Made by a program: the position numbers and the translations under genes
From: an uncultured Acidimicrobiaceae bacterium
GTDB taxonomy: Bacteria > Actinomycetota > Acidimicrobiia > Acidimicrobiales > Aldehydirespiratoraceae
Assembly (NCBI GenBank): GCA_913041415.1
Contig: CAJWHS010000010.1
Coordinates: forward strand, 1 to 47,923
Reading direction: 5' to 3'
DNA length: 47,923 nt
In this document: positions 34,293 to 42,629 of the stretch, in pieces
How the letters are laid out: each line of letters begins with the position of its first letter
How positions within the stretch are numbered: the stretch's first letter is position 1
The notes under the pieces: model-generated
Seen by the model: the letters and a program-made list of their open reading frames with translations, nothing else
Told to the model about the DNA's origin: nothing
Database searches by the model: none

Positions 34293-35192
34293 ATGCGTGT
34301 TCTAATCTCTGGCTCCACCGGCTTCATCGGCACGGCGCTCGTCAAACGTCTTCTTGAGCTGGGCCATGAACCCGTTCGACTCGTCCGGTCCACACCGCCG
34401 GACGACGTGCCGTCGGTCCGCTGGGACCCAGCTGCGGAGACGACCGACGACGGTGCGCTCGACAACATCGATGCCGTCGTTCACCTCGCCGGCGAGTCGA
34501 TCGCCTCGTCGCGGTGGACCGACGCGCAGAAGGCCCGGATCATGGATTCACGGGTGAAGGGAACCCGTACGCTCGCCAAGGCGATGGCCGCCGCCGAGAA
34601 TCCGCCGGCGATTTTCCTGAGCGGCTCGGCGATCGGCTACTACGGCGATACCGACGATCGGCACATCACCGAGGAGAGCCCAGCGGCCGACGACTTCGCC
34701 GCACTGGTCACGATCGAATGGGAGAAGGAGGCGGCTCCGATCGCCACAACCCGCACTCGCCTCGCCTTCCTGCGCACCGGCATAGTGCTCGACCCCTCGG
34801 GTGGCGCGCTTAAGGAGCAGCTGCCATTCTTCAAGCTCGGCATCGGTGGCCGTATCGGTGACGGCACACAGTGGTTGAGCTGGATATCTCTCGGCGATGA
34901 GGTCGGCGCCATCATCCACCTGCTCGAGAACGACGTGTCCGGCCCGGTCAACCTCACCGCCCCCAACCCAGTCACCAACGGTGCGTTCACCAAGGCGCTT
35001 GGCCGGGTACTTGGTCGCCCCACCCTGCTGCCCACACCCACCCCTGCGCTCTACCTCCGGCTCGGCAAGGAACTCGCACGGACCCTCCTGCTCGGTGGAT
35101 CGCGCGTGTCACCCACCGTGCTCGAAGCGAGCGGCTACGAGTTCACCGACCCGGAGTTGAAGCATGCGCTGCAGCGCATGCTCAAGGGCTGA
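34293..35192 (+). CDS. TIGR01777-family NAD(P)-binding epimerase-like protein
   Basis: A 299-residue extended short-chain dehydrogenase. MRVLISGSTGFIGTALVKRL is the NAD(P) glycine motif, and VVHLAGESIASSRW near 65 and FLSGSAIGYYGDTDDR near 110 are diagnostic of the TIGR01777 group (YfcH, SDR39U1). RTGIVLDPSGGAL and the C-terminal domain ending with LEASGYEFTDPELKHAL match the whole family length. The substrate of this group is unknown. GGGAGG lies 8 nt before the ATG. The last 11 nt overlap the stop end of the convergent RNase HI gene. Confidence 0.9.
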   Translation: MRVLISGSTGFIGTALVKRLLELGHEPVRLVRSTPPDDVPSVRWDPAAETTDDGALDNIDAVVHLAGESIASSRWTDAQKARIMDSRVKGTRTLAKAMAAAENPPAIFLSGSAIGYYGDTDDRHITEESPAADDFAALVTIEWEKEAAPIATTRTRLAFLRTGIVLDPSGGALKEQLPFFKLGIGGRIGDGTQWLSWISLGDEVGAIIHLLENDVSGPVNLTAPNPVTNGAFTKALGRVLGRPTLLPTPTPALYLRLGKELARTLLLGGSRVSPTVLEASGYEFTDPELKHALQRMLKG

Positions 35193-36252
35193 TGATCCAG
35201 ACGTCGTTGGGCAGCACCTGTTCGAGCGCCTGCACGATCTTGCCGATTCGCGGTTCATCGTGGTCCCACACCACGATCGCTTCCGTGGCGATCTTGCGTA
35301 GCCAGCCGTTTCGACGGTCCAGCGCCTGACCAGCCGCCCGGTTGTCGGCCGGCACCTTCTTTTCGAGCCGCACGATTGCACTAGCTTCGGCGAGCAACTC
35401 GTGAAAGCGCCGTTGCGTCGCAGCAGGCCAGTTGATTTCCGGGTCAGGGAACGGAAGCACGGCAACGAATGGCACCTCCGCCTCTGATGCTGCTTCCGCT
35501 GCGAGGGTCTCGGCACCGAGGCGGAGGCCGGTCACGACGACAAGATCCGGATAAAGCTCCGCCTTGGCCCCGAGGATTTCAGTGATCTGGCGGCGGACCT
35601 CGTCGGCGACCGGGTTGGGGTCGTAGCCACCGAGCTGCGGCGGCTGGACCCCCGTGATGAGGATTGCCGGACCGGTCGGCACCCACGAGGACGAGTACAC
35701 GCCGTCGGGCCCCGGCTGCGGCGCGGCCGCCGGAACGGATCCACCTGCGTCGATCTCGTCAGGTGGGCCGAGATCGTCAGGCGTGCCGACGCCATGGCGT
35801 CCCTGACCGGTGTGTGATGCCTCCACCGCCAAGCGATCGGCGATGTCGTTGTACTCGTCACCGGCGTGACCTTTGACCCACGTAAACGTGATCTCCGCCT
35901 CGCGTGAGCGGTAGAGGCCGATGAGCGGCTCCCAGATGTCGCGGTTGGCGACCGGTTCCTTCTTCGAGTTCTTCCAGCCCCGCTTCAGCCAGCCTTTCCA
36001 CCAGCCGTCGCGGAAGCAGTTGACGACATAGGTCGAATCTGAGACGACCTCGACCGAACCCTCGATCCTGCGCAGTGCATCGAGGGCCGCCATCAACTCC
36101 ATGCGCTGATTCGTCGTGTCGGGATCGAAGCCATTGGCCCAGGGACCTTCAGGCACAACCCAACCCCAGCCGCCAGGACCGGGGTTCCCTCTGCACGCCC
36201 CGTCGGTATACACGACCGTGCGATCTGCGTCACCTGTCACAGGGCTGACCAT
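35182..36252 (-). CDS. RNase HI fused to a SLOG (YpsA-like) nucleotide-binding domain
   Basis: A 356-residue two-domain protein. Residues about 11-148 are RNase HI: YTDGACRGNPGPGGWG with Asp17, RMELMAALDAL with Glu52, VSDSTYVV with Asp72, VKGHAGDEYNDIADRLA with His129 and Asp139. It would cut the RNA strand of RNA-DNA hybrids. A Gly/Pro/Ala linker spans about 150-193. Residues about 195-356 look like a Rossmann-type SLOG domain of the YpsA/DUF1273 kind: VVTGLRLGAETLAAEAA, VPFVAVLPFPDPEINWPAAT and a late AIVVWDHDEPRIGKIVQAL. SLOG domains bind nucleotides or nucleic-acid ligands. ATG 36252 gives the normal RNase HI N-terminus. It is divergent from aceE with 49 nt between. Confidence 0.85.
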   Translation of the reverse strand: MVSPVTGDADRTVVYTDGACRGNPGPGGWGWVVPEGPWANGFDPDTTNQRMELMAALDALRRIEGSVEVVSDSTYVVNCFRDGWWKGWLKRGWKNSKKEPVANRDIWEPLIGLYRSREAEITFTWVKGHAGDEYNDIADRLAVEASHTGQGRHGVGTPDDLGPPDEIDAGGSVPAAAPQPGPDGVYSSSWVPTGPAILITGVQPPQLGGYDPNPVADEVRRQITEILGAKAELYPDLVVVTGLRLGAETLAAEAASEAEVPFVAVLPFPDPEINWPAATQRRFHELLAEASAIVRLEKKVPADNRAAGQALDRRNGWLRKIATEAIVVWDHDEPRIGKIVQALEQVLPNDVWIISP

Positions 36253-36301
36253 ACCCGCTGCTAATCGACCGATTCGCGTCCGGACAACGATCGACCCTGC
36301 G

Positions 36302-39049
36302 ATGATTGAGACCATGCTCGACCATTTCGCGCGACAGCTCCCCGACATCGACCCAGCCGAGACGAAGGAGTGGATCGACTCGCTCGATGCGGTCGTCGCT
36401 GCTCAGGGCACCCCCCGTGCTCGCTACATCATGGCGAAACTGCTGGAGCGGGCCAATGAACTACAGGTCGGCGTTCCCCCGACCACCTCGACCCCCTACA
36501 TCAACACGATCCCGGCGGAGAACCAGCCGTTCTTCCCCGGCAACGAGGACATCGAGCGCCGTATCCGGGCGTTCATCCGCTGGAACGCCGCAGCGATGGT
36601 GATCCGTGCCAACAAGTCCGCCGATGGCATCGGCGGCCATCTCTCCACCTTCGCGTCGTCCGCCGCGCTCTACGAGGTCGGTTTCAACCACTTCTTCAAG
36701 GGGAAGGACACCGGCCTCGCTGGCGACCACGTCTACTACCAGGGCCACGCCGCCCCAGGTGTCTACGCCCGCTCGTACCTCGAAGGTCGCCTCACCGAAC
36801 AGAACCTCGACCATTTCCGTATGGAGATCGGCGGCACCGGGCTGTCGAGCTACCCACATCCTCGGCTCATGCCGCACTTCTGGGAGTACCCGACGGTGTC
36901 GATGGGCCTCGGTCCGATCAACTCGATCTACCACGCCCGCTTCAACAAGTACCTCCACAATCGCCGGCTCGAGGACACCAGCCCGAGCCAGATCTGGTCG
37001 TTCTTGGGCGACGGCGAATGTGACGAGCCCGAGACCCTCGGCGCCATCGCCCTCGCCGGCCGTTCCGACCTTGGCAACCTCAACTGGGTCATCAACTGCA
37101 ACCTGCAACGCCTCGACGGCCCGGTTCGCGGCAACGGCAAGATCATCCAGGAACTCGAAGGCGTGTTCCGCGGGGCCGGGTGGAACGTCATCAAGGTCGT
37201 GTGGGGCTCGGCATGGGATGAGTTGCTCCATCGCGACGTCGACGGTGTGCTCCTCAACAAGATGAACACCACGGTCGATGGCGAGTACCAGCGTTACGCG
37301 ACCGAGAACGGCGCCTACATCCGCGAACACTTCTTCGGGCCCGATCCTCGCCTTCGCAAGTTGGTCAGCCATCTCTCCGACCGCGACATCGAGAACCTTC
37401 CGCGAGGCGGGCACGACTACCAGAAGGTCTACGCCGCATTCAAGGCTGCAGCAGAGACCACCGACATGCCCTCGGTCATCCTTGCAAAGACGGTGAAGGG
37501 CTGGACGCTGGGCGAGGGTTTCGAGGGCCGTAACGCCACCCACCAGATCAAGAAGATGACCAAGAACCAGCTGCTCGAACTCCGAGAGCGGCTGCACATG
37601 GGGGACGAGATCCCCGAGGAAAGCCTCGAAGACGGTATTCCGCCGTACTTCCGCCCCTCAACGGACTCCGAGGAGCACCAGTACATGACCCAGCGGCGCC
37701 GGGCGCTCCACGGCTTCATCCCGAAGCGCGTCGTCCGCGATCGTCGCCCGCTCGCCGCCCCGTCCGTAACGCCGTTCCTCGAGCTGCAGAAGGGTTCGTC
37801 AGGCCGCGAGGTCTCCACGACGATGGCGTTCACCTCCCTGCTGCGGGACCTCCTCCGCGACCAGGAGTTCGGCGATCGTGTCGTGCCGATCGTGCCCGAT
37901 GAGGCCCGGACCTTCGGTATGGATTCGCTGTTTCGCGAGTTCAAGATCTACGCACCGCGCGGCCAGCTGTACGAGCCGGTCGACCACGACCTGTTGCTGT
38001 CCTACACCGAGGCGCTCGATGGGCAGTTGCTCGAGGAGGGCATCACCGAGGCTGGTTCGATGGCGTCGTGGATCGCCGCCGGCACCAGCTACGCGAACAC
38101 CGGCGTGCCGATGGTGCCCTTCTACACCTTTTATTCGATGTTCGGCTTCCAGCGCATCGGCGACCTCGCCTGGCTGGCCGCCGACGCCCGCACCCGAGGC
38201 TTCCTGATGGGGGCCACGGCGGGCCGGACCACGCTGATGGGCGAAGGCCTTCAGCACCAGGACGGTCACAGCCTTCTGCTCGCCTCGACCATTCCGGCGT
38301 GTGAGGCCTACGACCCAGCGTTCGCCTTCGAACTCGGGGCGATCATCGAAGAGGGCCTCGATCGGATGTACCCCGACGGATCGATCGACGGTGAAGACGT
38401 TTTCTATTACATCACCGTCTACAACGAGAACTACGAGCAGCCGCCGCGGCCCGACCATGTCGACAACCGCGACATCACCTCAGGTCTGTACAAGTTCGAT
38501 GATGGCCCTGACCTTGGTGACGATGCACACAAAGCAACCATCTTATTCTCCGGTCCGTCGTTCCTCGCCGCCAAGGAGGCCCAGACCATCCTGGCCGAGC
38601 AGCACAACGTGGCCGTCGAGTTGTGGAGCGTCACCTCCTACAAGCGCCTCCGAGAGGACGCCATCAACGTCCAGCGACGGAACCGGCTCAACCCGCTCGG
38701 GGAGCGTCTCGTCCCGATGGTCACGTCCAAGCTGCAGGACAGCGAGGGGCCGATCATCGCCGTATCGGACTGGATGGCCAGTGTGGTCGGCCAGATCAAC
38801 CGCTGGACCCCTCGCCCGATGTCAGTGCTCGGCACCGACGGCTTCGGTCGGTCCGACACTCGGGAGGCACTGCGGTCATTCTTTGAGGTCGACGCCGCCC
38901 ACGTTGTAGTCACGGTGCTCAACGCGCTTGCGCGAGACGGGGAAATCGGACGCGAGGTCGTCGCCGACGCCATCACGACGTTCGGTATCGACCCGAACCG
39001 CCCCGACCCGGCCCACCCCAACACGGGTGCAACCGGGATCGGCCGGTAA
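36302..39049 (+). CDS. aceE: Pyruvate dehydrogenase E1, homodimeric
   Basis: A 915-residue homodimeric E1 that decarboxylates pyruvate with thiamine diphosphate and acetylates the E2 lipoyl group. The N-terminal [16 protein letters not shown] region near 60, [16 protein letters not shown] near 115 and [16 protein letters not shown] near 142 are typical of AceE. The ThDP fold is [14 protein letters not shown] near 237 followed by [19 protein letters not shown]. The middle part [18 protein letters not shown] near 525 and the C-terminal domain are complete. ATG at 36302 or 36314 are alternatives, and neither has a strong ribosome-binding site. Its E2, E3 and lipoate enzymes are encoded 3-8 kb upstream on the opposite strand. 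The repair gene 10 nt downstream may be cotranscribed. Confidence 0.95.
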   Translation: MIETMLDHFARQLPDIDPAETKEWIDSLDAVVAAQGTPRARYIMAKLLERANELQVGVPPTTSTPYINTIPAENQPFFPGNEDIERRIRAFIRWNAAAMVIRANKSADGIGGHLSTFASSAALYEVGFNHFFKGKDTGLAGDHVYYQGHAAPGVYARSYLEGRLTEQNLDHFRMEIGGTGLSSYPHPRLMPHFWEYPTVSMGLGPINSIYHARFNKYLHNRRLEDTSPSQIWSFLGDGECDEPETLGAIALAGRSDLGNLNWVINCNLQRLDGPVRGNGKIIQELEGVFRGAGWNVIKVVWGSAWDELLHRDVDGVLLNKMNTTVDGEYQRYATENGAYIREHFFGPDPRLRKLVSHLSDRDIENLPRGGHDYQKVYAAFKAAAETTDMPSVILAKTVKGWTLGEGFEGRNATHQIKKMTKNQLLELRERLHMGDEIPEESLEDGIPPYFRPSTDSEEHQYMTQRRRALHGFIPKRVVRDRRPLAAPSVTPFLELQKGSSGREVSTTMAFTSLLRDLLRDQEFGDRVVPIVPDEARTFGMDSLFREFKIYAPRGQLYEPVDHDLLLSYTEALDGQLLEEGITEAGSMASWIAAGTSYANTGVPMVPFYTFYSMFGFQRIGDLAWLAADARTRGFLMGATAGRTTLMGEGLQHQDGHSLLLASTIPACEAYDPAFAFELGAIIEEGLDRMYPDGSIDGEDVFYYITVYNENYEQPPRPDHVDNRDITSGLYKFDDGPDLGDDAHKATILFSGPSFLAAKEAQTILAEQHNVAVELWSVTSYKRLREDAINVQRRNRLNPLGERLVPMVTSKLQDSEGPIIAVSDWMASVVGQINRWTPRPMSVLGTDGFGRSDTREALRSFFEVDAAHVVVTVLNALARDGEIGREVVADAITTFGIDPNRPDPAHPNTGATGIGR

Positions 39050-39059
39050 CCCCGAAATC

Positions 39060-39641
39060 GTGAGCCCTGGCACCCTCTGGATCACCGGCGAACCCGAGAT
39101 TGACGGTCTCGTCAACACCGATCCCCTTGCGCTGTTGATCGGCATGCTGCTCGATCAGCAGATCGCGATCGAACTCGCCTTTCGCGGACCGTCAAGACTC
39201 AAAGCGCGGCTCGGCGGCACCCTCGACGCAGCCACCATCGCCGAATGGGATCCCGACGAGTTCGCCGCGGTCTGCGCTGAGAAGCCAGCGGTGCATCGCT
39301 TTCCCAGCTCAATGGCGGGGCGTATCCAGGAACTGTGTCGCCATATCGCCGACACCTACGACGGTGAGGCATCGCGGATCTGGAAGCGCCGTCGCCACGC
39401 CGATACCGTTGCTGCGAACCTCGCCGCCGTACCCGGATACGGCGAGGAGAAGGTCAAGATCCTGCTCGCCGTCCTCGGCAAACGGTTCGGAGTGTGTCCC
39501 CCTGGTTGGGAGACGGCGTCGGCCCCGTTCAGCGACGACCAGCCGCGCTCAGTTGCCGACATGGGCAGTGCCGAGGAACGACTTGCCGTACGTGCCTGGA
39601 AGAAGGCACAGAGGGCCGCCGGCAAAGCCAAGAATGAGTGA
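39060..39641 (+). CDS. HhH-GPD base-excision DNA repair protein (TIGR03252-like)
   Basis: A 193-residue protein of the HhH-GPD type found in actinobacteria. LLIGMLLDQQIAIELAFRGP near 28 opens the helical domain, and AAVPGYGEEKVKILLAVLGKRFGV near 122 is the helix-hairpin-helix. The family resembles DNA glycosylases, but I see no four-cysteine iron-sulfur cluster at the C-terminus. GTG at 39060 begins the conserved SPGTLWITG; the frame is open upstream only because it overlaps aceE. Its substrate lesion is unknown. The 10-nt gap to aceE suggests cotranscription. Confidence 0.82.
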   Translation: MSPGTLWITGEPEIDGLVNTDPLALLIGMLLDQQIAIELAFRGPSRLKARLGGTLDAATIAEWDPDEFAAVCAEKPAVHRFPSSMAGRIQELCRHIADTYDGEASRIWKRRRHADTVAANLAAVPGYGEEKVKILLAVLGKRFGVCPPGWETASAPFSDDQPRSVADMGSAEERLAVRAWKKAQRAAGKAKNE

Positions 39642-39677
39642 GCCGAAGACGAACGACCTGAGCGCTGGGCATCCGGG

Positions 39678-40445
39678 CTAGGTGCTGCGGCCCAACGCCG
39701 AGCGCTGCCGCTCGAGCCACCCAAGCAGGATCGCGATCGCCCGTGGGTCGTGGCGGAGGTGATGTCCGGCACCCTGCACGATGCGCAAGTCGGCTGCTCC
39801 ATGACCATCGGCGACCGCCCGGGCGTCGAAGACCGGCACCGATTCATCATCGCTGCCATGCACGACCATGAGCTCCCGGGGCGCCAGCCGCAATGCGGCA
39901 TCGGCGGCGCGCACCGACCGGAGCCCCTCAGCCCACGTATCGAATGAAGCAGGGAACGAACGGTCGCGAATGAGGTTCATCTCGTTGGCGAGAACGAGCA
40001 GCTTGCGGGGATAGCGGGCCCAGTCCTCGAAGTCGGCCGGCGCTCCGACCGCTGCGACCCCTCGAACGATTGGGTCGGCGGCGCCTGCCTCGATCGCAAG
40101 AGCACCACCGGTGCCGAAGCCGATCAGATACAGCCCATCGATCTCGACGGACGCTCGAAGATGCCGGATCGCGCCGTTGAGATCACGCAGCCAGCCGGCC
40201 AGCGAAAAGTCACCCTCGCTTTCACCGATGCCGCGGCTGGCGTAGGCGAGCGCCGCCCATCCATGCTCGGTCGCAATACGGTCGGCGAGCTGCGGAAAGC
40301 TCGCCACCGAGTTGATGCCTCCACCGGCCTCGGCCGGGAAGCCGTGAGCGATGACGACACCGGGTCGACCTCCCTCGTTGCGGTCGGCCGGCTGGGCCAG
40401 GTGCGCGGCGAGCTCGAGACCGTCGACGTTGAAACGACGATCCAT
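39678..40445 (-). CDS. Alpha/beta-hydrolase-fold protein with altered nucleophile elbow
   Basis: A 255-residue protein with the alpha/beta-hydrolase layout: VVIAHGFPAEAGGGINS oxyanion region near 30, LAYASRGIGESEGDF near 68, nucleophile elbow LIGFGTGGALAIEA near 105, acid loop VVHGSDDESVPVFDA near 195 and His in QGAGHHLRHDP near 227. At the elbow the usual GxSxG reads G-F-G-T-G, so the Ser nucleophile is Gly (codon GGC) while Asp and His remain. It may be a non-hydrolytic member or use another residue. ATG at 40445 starts the fold normally. It lies 16 nt downstream of the 65-residue protein and is likely cotranscribed. Confidence 0.78.
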   Translation of the reverse strand: MDRRFNVDGLELAAHLAQPADRNEGGRPGVVIAHGFPAEAGGGINSVASFPQLADRIATEHGWAALAYASRGIGESEGDFSLAGWLRDLNGAIRHLRASVEIDGLYLIGFGTGGALAIEAGAADPIVRGVAAVGAPADFEDWARYPRKLLVLANEMNLIRDRSFPASFDTWAEGLRSVRAADAALRLAPRELMVVHGSDDESVPVFDARAVADGHGAADLRIVQGAGHHLRHDPRAIAILLGWLERQRSALGRST

Positions 40446-40461
40446 GGAGATCTCGACCCGG

Positions 40462-40659
40462 CTACTCGGCGAGGCGGTAGCCGCGGTTTCGGGCCTCCGC
40501 AAGGGTGTCGGGCCCGAACCCAAGAGCGAACGGGCTCTCGGCGAGCTCGGTGATCTTCGCCATCGTCTCCTCGTCGGTGGTCTCGTCAACGTCGTAGACA
40601 ACCTGGGTGCGCTTATCGCCCAGGAAGCGGAAGTGTTCGAACCGGCCGTTTCGCTCCAT
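40462..40659 (-). CDS. Small conserved protein of unknown function
   Basis: A 65-residue acidic protein starting MERNGRFEHFRFLGDKRTQV, followed by VYDVDETTDEETMAKITELA and ending PFALGFGPDTLAEARNRGYR. No membrane segment or known motif is visible. ATG at 40659 is set by TAGATT 7 nt upstream, and a strong hairpin just before the promoter insulates it. It leads a two-gene unit with the alpha/beta-hydrolase-fold protein. Function unknown. Confidence 0.65.
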   Translation of the reverse strand: MERNGRFEHFRFLGDKRTQVVYDVDETTDEETMAKITELAESPFALGFGPDTLAEARNRGYRLAE

Positions 40660-40666
40660 GCGCCGC

Positions 40667-40672
40667 AATCTA
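40667..40672 (-). promoter_or_regulatory. Leaderless -10 box TAGATT for the 40659 gene
   Basis: On the minus strand TAGATT is followed by 7 nt and then ATG at 40659. It directly follows the hairpin at 40685-40715. Confidence 0.65.
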
Positions 40673-40684
40673 GCTGGAGAACGA

Positions 40685-40715
40685 AACAACCCTGGGGCCG
40701 GACCCCAGGGTTGTT
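40685..40715 (-). terminator. Perfect 13-bp inverted repeat, rho-independent-like terminator
   Basis: Arms AACAACCCTGGGG (40685-40697) and CCCCAGGGTTGTT (40703-40715) are fully complementary around a 5-nt loop. On the minus strand the stem is followed by a T-rich stretch. On the plus strand a TTTTT run follows within about 10 nt, so it may work both ways. It would stop minus-strand transcripts before the 40659 promoter. Confidence 0.8.
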
Positions 40716-40732
40716 CACGTTTTTGCTGGAGA

Positions 40733-40852
40733 CTCGGATCGGGGCCCCGTCAAAGCGGTGAGGGCGTGACTTTTCCCGACCAGATGATCCGAGGGTGGGT
40801 GGCGTGAATTCGCCAAGCAGTCCAGCGGCTTGGGGCCTAGCGGCCAGCCACC
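40733..40852 (-). other. Intergenic block with nested inverted repeats (possible structured RNA)
   Basis: No gene is supported here. CTCGGATC (40733-40740) pairs perfectly with GATCCGAG (40786-40793), with GTCA/TGAC (40749-40752, 40767-40770) inside. GGTGGC (40798-40803) pairs with GCCACC (40847-40852) and encloses AAGC/GCTT (40815-40818, 40828-40831) and GGCC/GGCC (40834-40837, 40842-40845). It lies between two terminator-like hairpins. No tRNA, SRP or tmRNA motif is visible. The strand is a guess. Confidence 0.35.
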
Positions 40853-40884
40853 TCCAAGGTCACAAAAGCATTACTAGGAATCTG

Positions 40885-40908
40885 GACCACCTCCTCTCTT
40901 TGGTGGTC
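40885..40908 (-). terminator. Hairpin directly after the 41385 gene
   Basis: GACCACC (40885-40891) and GGTGGTC (40902-40908) form a 7-bp stem with a 10-nt loop, touching the stop codon of the minus-strand gene at 40909. There is no U-run. Confidence 0.45.
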
Positions 40909-41385
40909 TCAGTCAATCACACCCTCGGGTGGGGGTGCCGAGTTTTGCTCCACGACCGTCCCTACCGCGCCGATCTTGCGGAGGTACGTCATCTGCAGAT
41001 CGAGAACGCAGACAACATCGACGGCGTCGATCTGCTCTCCAGCCGCCACGGACTTCGCCACCACGGCGTCGACGGCAGCGTCTTCGACCGCGACCGACCC
41101 CTCGTGGAGGACGTTCTCACCGCCCAACTCCTCACCGTGCTCGGAGGAGACCCCGACGGAGGTGAACCAGTCGAGATGCCAGGTGAGGATCCTGGTGACG
41201 TCGTCGTAGGAGATCCGAGCGGTTACCTCGTCGGGCAGTCGGTCGGCAATCCAACCGACGGCGGCCGGCAATTCGTACACTGCCGGAGGCCGCTGGCCCG
41301 CCATCTCCCCCGTCACCCGACCGACCGCGTAGAGCGCAATCGCTGCGACGAGTACTGCACCGAGAGCGAAAAACACCCAGCCCAT
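40909..41385 (-). CDS. Conserved membrane-anchored protein of unknown function
   Basis: A 158-residue protein with one N-terminal hydrophobic helix (VFFALGAVLVAAIALYAVG, about 4-22). An acidic soluble part follows: YELPAAVGWIADRLPDEVTA near 37, then ISYDDVTRILTWHLDWF near 58. The C-terminal VYVVxD-like stretch (DVVCVLDLQMTYLRKIGAVG) is helical, and the end is Pro-rich. It resembles small actinobacterial anchored proteins without an assigned role. ATG at 41385 follows TACGCT by 7 nt. Confidence 0.65.
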   Translation of the reverse strand: MGWVFFALGAVLVAAIALYAVGRVTGEMAGQRPPAVYELPAAVGWIADRLPDEVTARISYDDVTRILTWHLDWFTSVGVSSEHGEELGGENVLHEGSVAVEDAAVDAVVAKSVAAGEQIDAVDVVCVLDLQMTYLRKIGAVGTVVEQNSAPPPEGVID

Positions 41386-41392
41386 GCGCTGA

Positions 41393-41398
41393 AGCGTA
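41393..41398 (-). promoter_or_regulatory. Leaderless -10 box TACGCT for the 41385 gene
   Basis: On the minus strand TACGCT is followed by 7 nt and then ATG at 41385. Confidence 0.6.
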
Positions 41399-41429
41399 CG
41401 ACTTGGGTGTCGTCAGAACCGTGTTGGGT

Positions 41430-42545
41430 TCAGATGCCGATTCGCTGGGCGAGCAGCTCGCGGTGGTAGGAGGGATCACCGAACAGCAGCTCCGAGCTCT
41501 TCGCCCGCTTGAAGTACAGGTGGGCGGGGTGCTCCCAGGTGAAGCCGATACCACCGTGAATCTGAATGTTCTCGGCCGAGGCGTGGAAGTAGGCCTCCGA
41601 GCAGTAGCTCTTGGCGAGCGAGGCGACCTGAGGAAGCTCGTCGTTCATTTCGTTGGCGCACCAGCCGGCGTAGTAGGCGGCGGACTTGGCCGACTCGACC
41701 TCAAGGAGCATGTCGGCGCACTTGTGCTTGATGGCCTGGAACGAGCCGATCGGGCGACCGAACTGCACACGGACCTTGGCGTACTCGACCGACATGTCGA
41801 GACACATCTGAGCGCCGCCGACCTGCTCGGCGGCGAGCGCCACGGCGGCAAGGTCGAGAACGATCGACAGGACATCCCAACCGCCACCGTCGGTGCCGAT
41901 GAGCGTGGCGGGCACACCCGAGAACTCGAGCTTCGCCTGCTTGCGGGTGGTGTCCATCGTGGACAGGGCGGTGCGGGTGAGGCCTTCGGCGTCGGGCTGG
42001 ACGGCGAAGAGGCTGACCCCGGCGTCGCTGCGAGCCGCAACGAGGATCAGGTTGGCGGTGGCGCCGTCGAGGACGTAGCTCTTCACGCCGTCGAGGGTCC
42101 ATCCACCGTCGCCCGGGGTGGCCTGCATGGTGATGCCACCTTCGTCCCAGCGGCCGCTCTCCTCAGTGAAGGCGAGCGTGGCTCGGGTCTCACCCGACGC
42201 AATGCCGGGGAGGTAGGCGTTCTTAGCGTCTTCATCGCTGCTGTGCAGCAGCGTGTTGGCTGCAAGCACGCAGCTCGAAAAGTACGGGGCGCACAGCAGG
42301 GCGCGGCCCATTTCCTCAAGAACGACGACCTGCTCGATGAAACCGAAGCCCTGACCGCCGTATTCCTCGGGGATGGCGAGCGCTTGGAGGCCCATCTGAT
42401 CGGCCATCTGGTTCCAGACCGTCTCGTCGTAGCCCTGATCGGTCTCCATCTGGTCGCGCACGTCGTCCTCAGACGACTTTTCCACGAGGAAAGAGCGCAC
42501 GAAGTCGCGGAGCTGGTCCTGTTCTTCAGAGAAGGCGAAGTTCAT
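41430..42545 (-). CDS. Acyl-CoA dehydrogenase (FadE family)
   Basis: A 371-residue flavoenzyme that introduces a trans-2 double bond in an acyl-CoA. The N-terminal domain starts NFAFSEEQDQLRDFVRSFL and includes IPEEYGGQGFGFIEQVVVLE near 75. LAFTEESGRWDE near 125 is the FAD-binding beta domain. VQFGRPIGSFQAIKHKCADM near 265 and QIHGGIGFTWEHPAHLYFKR near 335 are the C-terminal FAD and tetramer motifs. The GFTWEH(P/D)xHLYF form is common in actinobacterial FadE enzymes used on branched or sterol side-chain CoAs. These often work as heteromers, so a partner may lie elsewhere. The catalytic base was not assigned. ATG at 42545 follows TACGGT by 7 nt. It is divergent from VapBC. Confidence 0.92.
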   Translation of the reverse strand: MNFAFSEEQDQLRDFVRSFLVEKSSEDDVRDQMETDQGYDETVWNQMADQMGLQALAIPEEYGGQGFGFIEQVVVLEEMGRALLCAPYFSSCVLAANTLLHSSDEDAKNAYLPGIASGETRATLAFTEESGRWDEGGITMQATPGDGGWTLDGVKSYVLDGATANLILVAARSDAGVSLFAVQPDAEGLTRTALSTMDTTRKQAKLEFSGVPATLIGTDGGGWDVLSIVLDLAAVALAAEQVGGAQMCLDMSVEYAKVRVQFGRPIGSFQAIKHKCADMLLEVESAKSAAYYAGWCANEMNDELPQVASLAKSYCSEAYFHASAENIQIHGGIGFTWEHPAHLYFKRAKSSELLFGDPSYHRELLAQRIGI

Positions 42546-42552
42546 GAGGAGA

Positions 42553-42558
42553 ACCGTA
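42553..42558 (-). promoter_or_regulatory. Leaderless -10 box TACGGT for the acyl-CoA dehydrogenase
   Basis: On the minus strand TACGGT is followed by 7 nt and then ATG at 42545. Confidence 0.6.
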
Positions 42559-42592
42559 CCGTTCCAACCAATAAGGCGCCAACGCGGTATGA

Positions 42593-42606
42593 GTACACTG
42601 CTGTAC
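42593..42606 (+). promoter_or_regulatory. Operator-like palindrome ahead of vapBC
   Basis: GTACA and TGTAC surround CTGC as a perfect 5-bp inverted repeat, and TACACT occurs twice as a direct repeat (42594-42599, 42604-42609). A TATGCT at 42613-42618 may be the -10. VapB-type antitoxins repress their own promoter, so this is the likely binding site. Confidence 0.5.
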
Positions 42607-42629
42607 ACTATTTATGCTATCCTCACGTG

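Noticed and set aside
40795-40870. Possible tRNA or SRP RNA in the structured intergenic block
   Set aside because: No T-loop TTCRANY, anticodon stem or SRP tetraloop motif is present. The pairings do not make a standard cloverleaf.
41403-42629. N-terminal extension of the VapB frame by about 409 codons
   Set aside because: This part is antisense to the acyl-CoA dehydrogenase. VapB begins at 42630 (or 42627), right after its promoter and operator.
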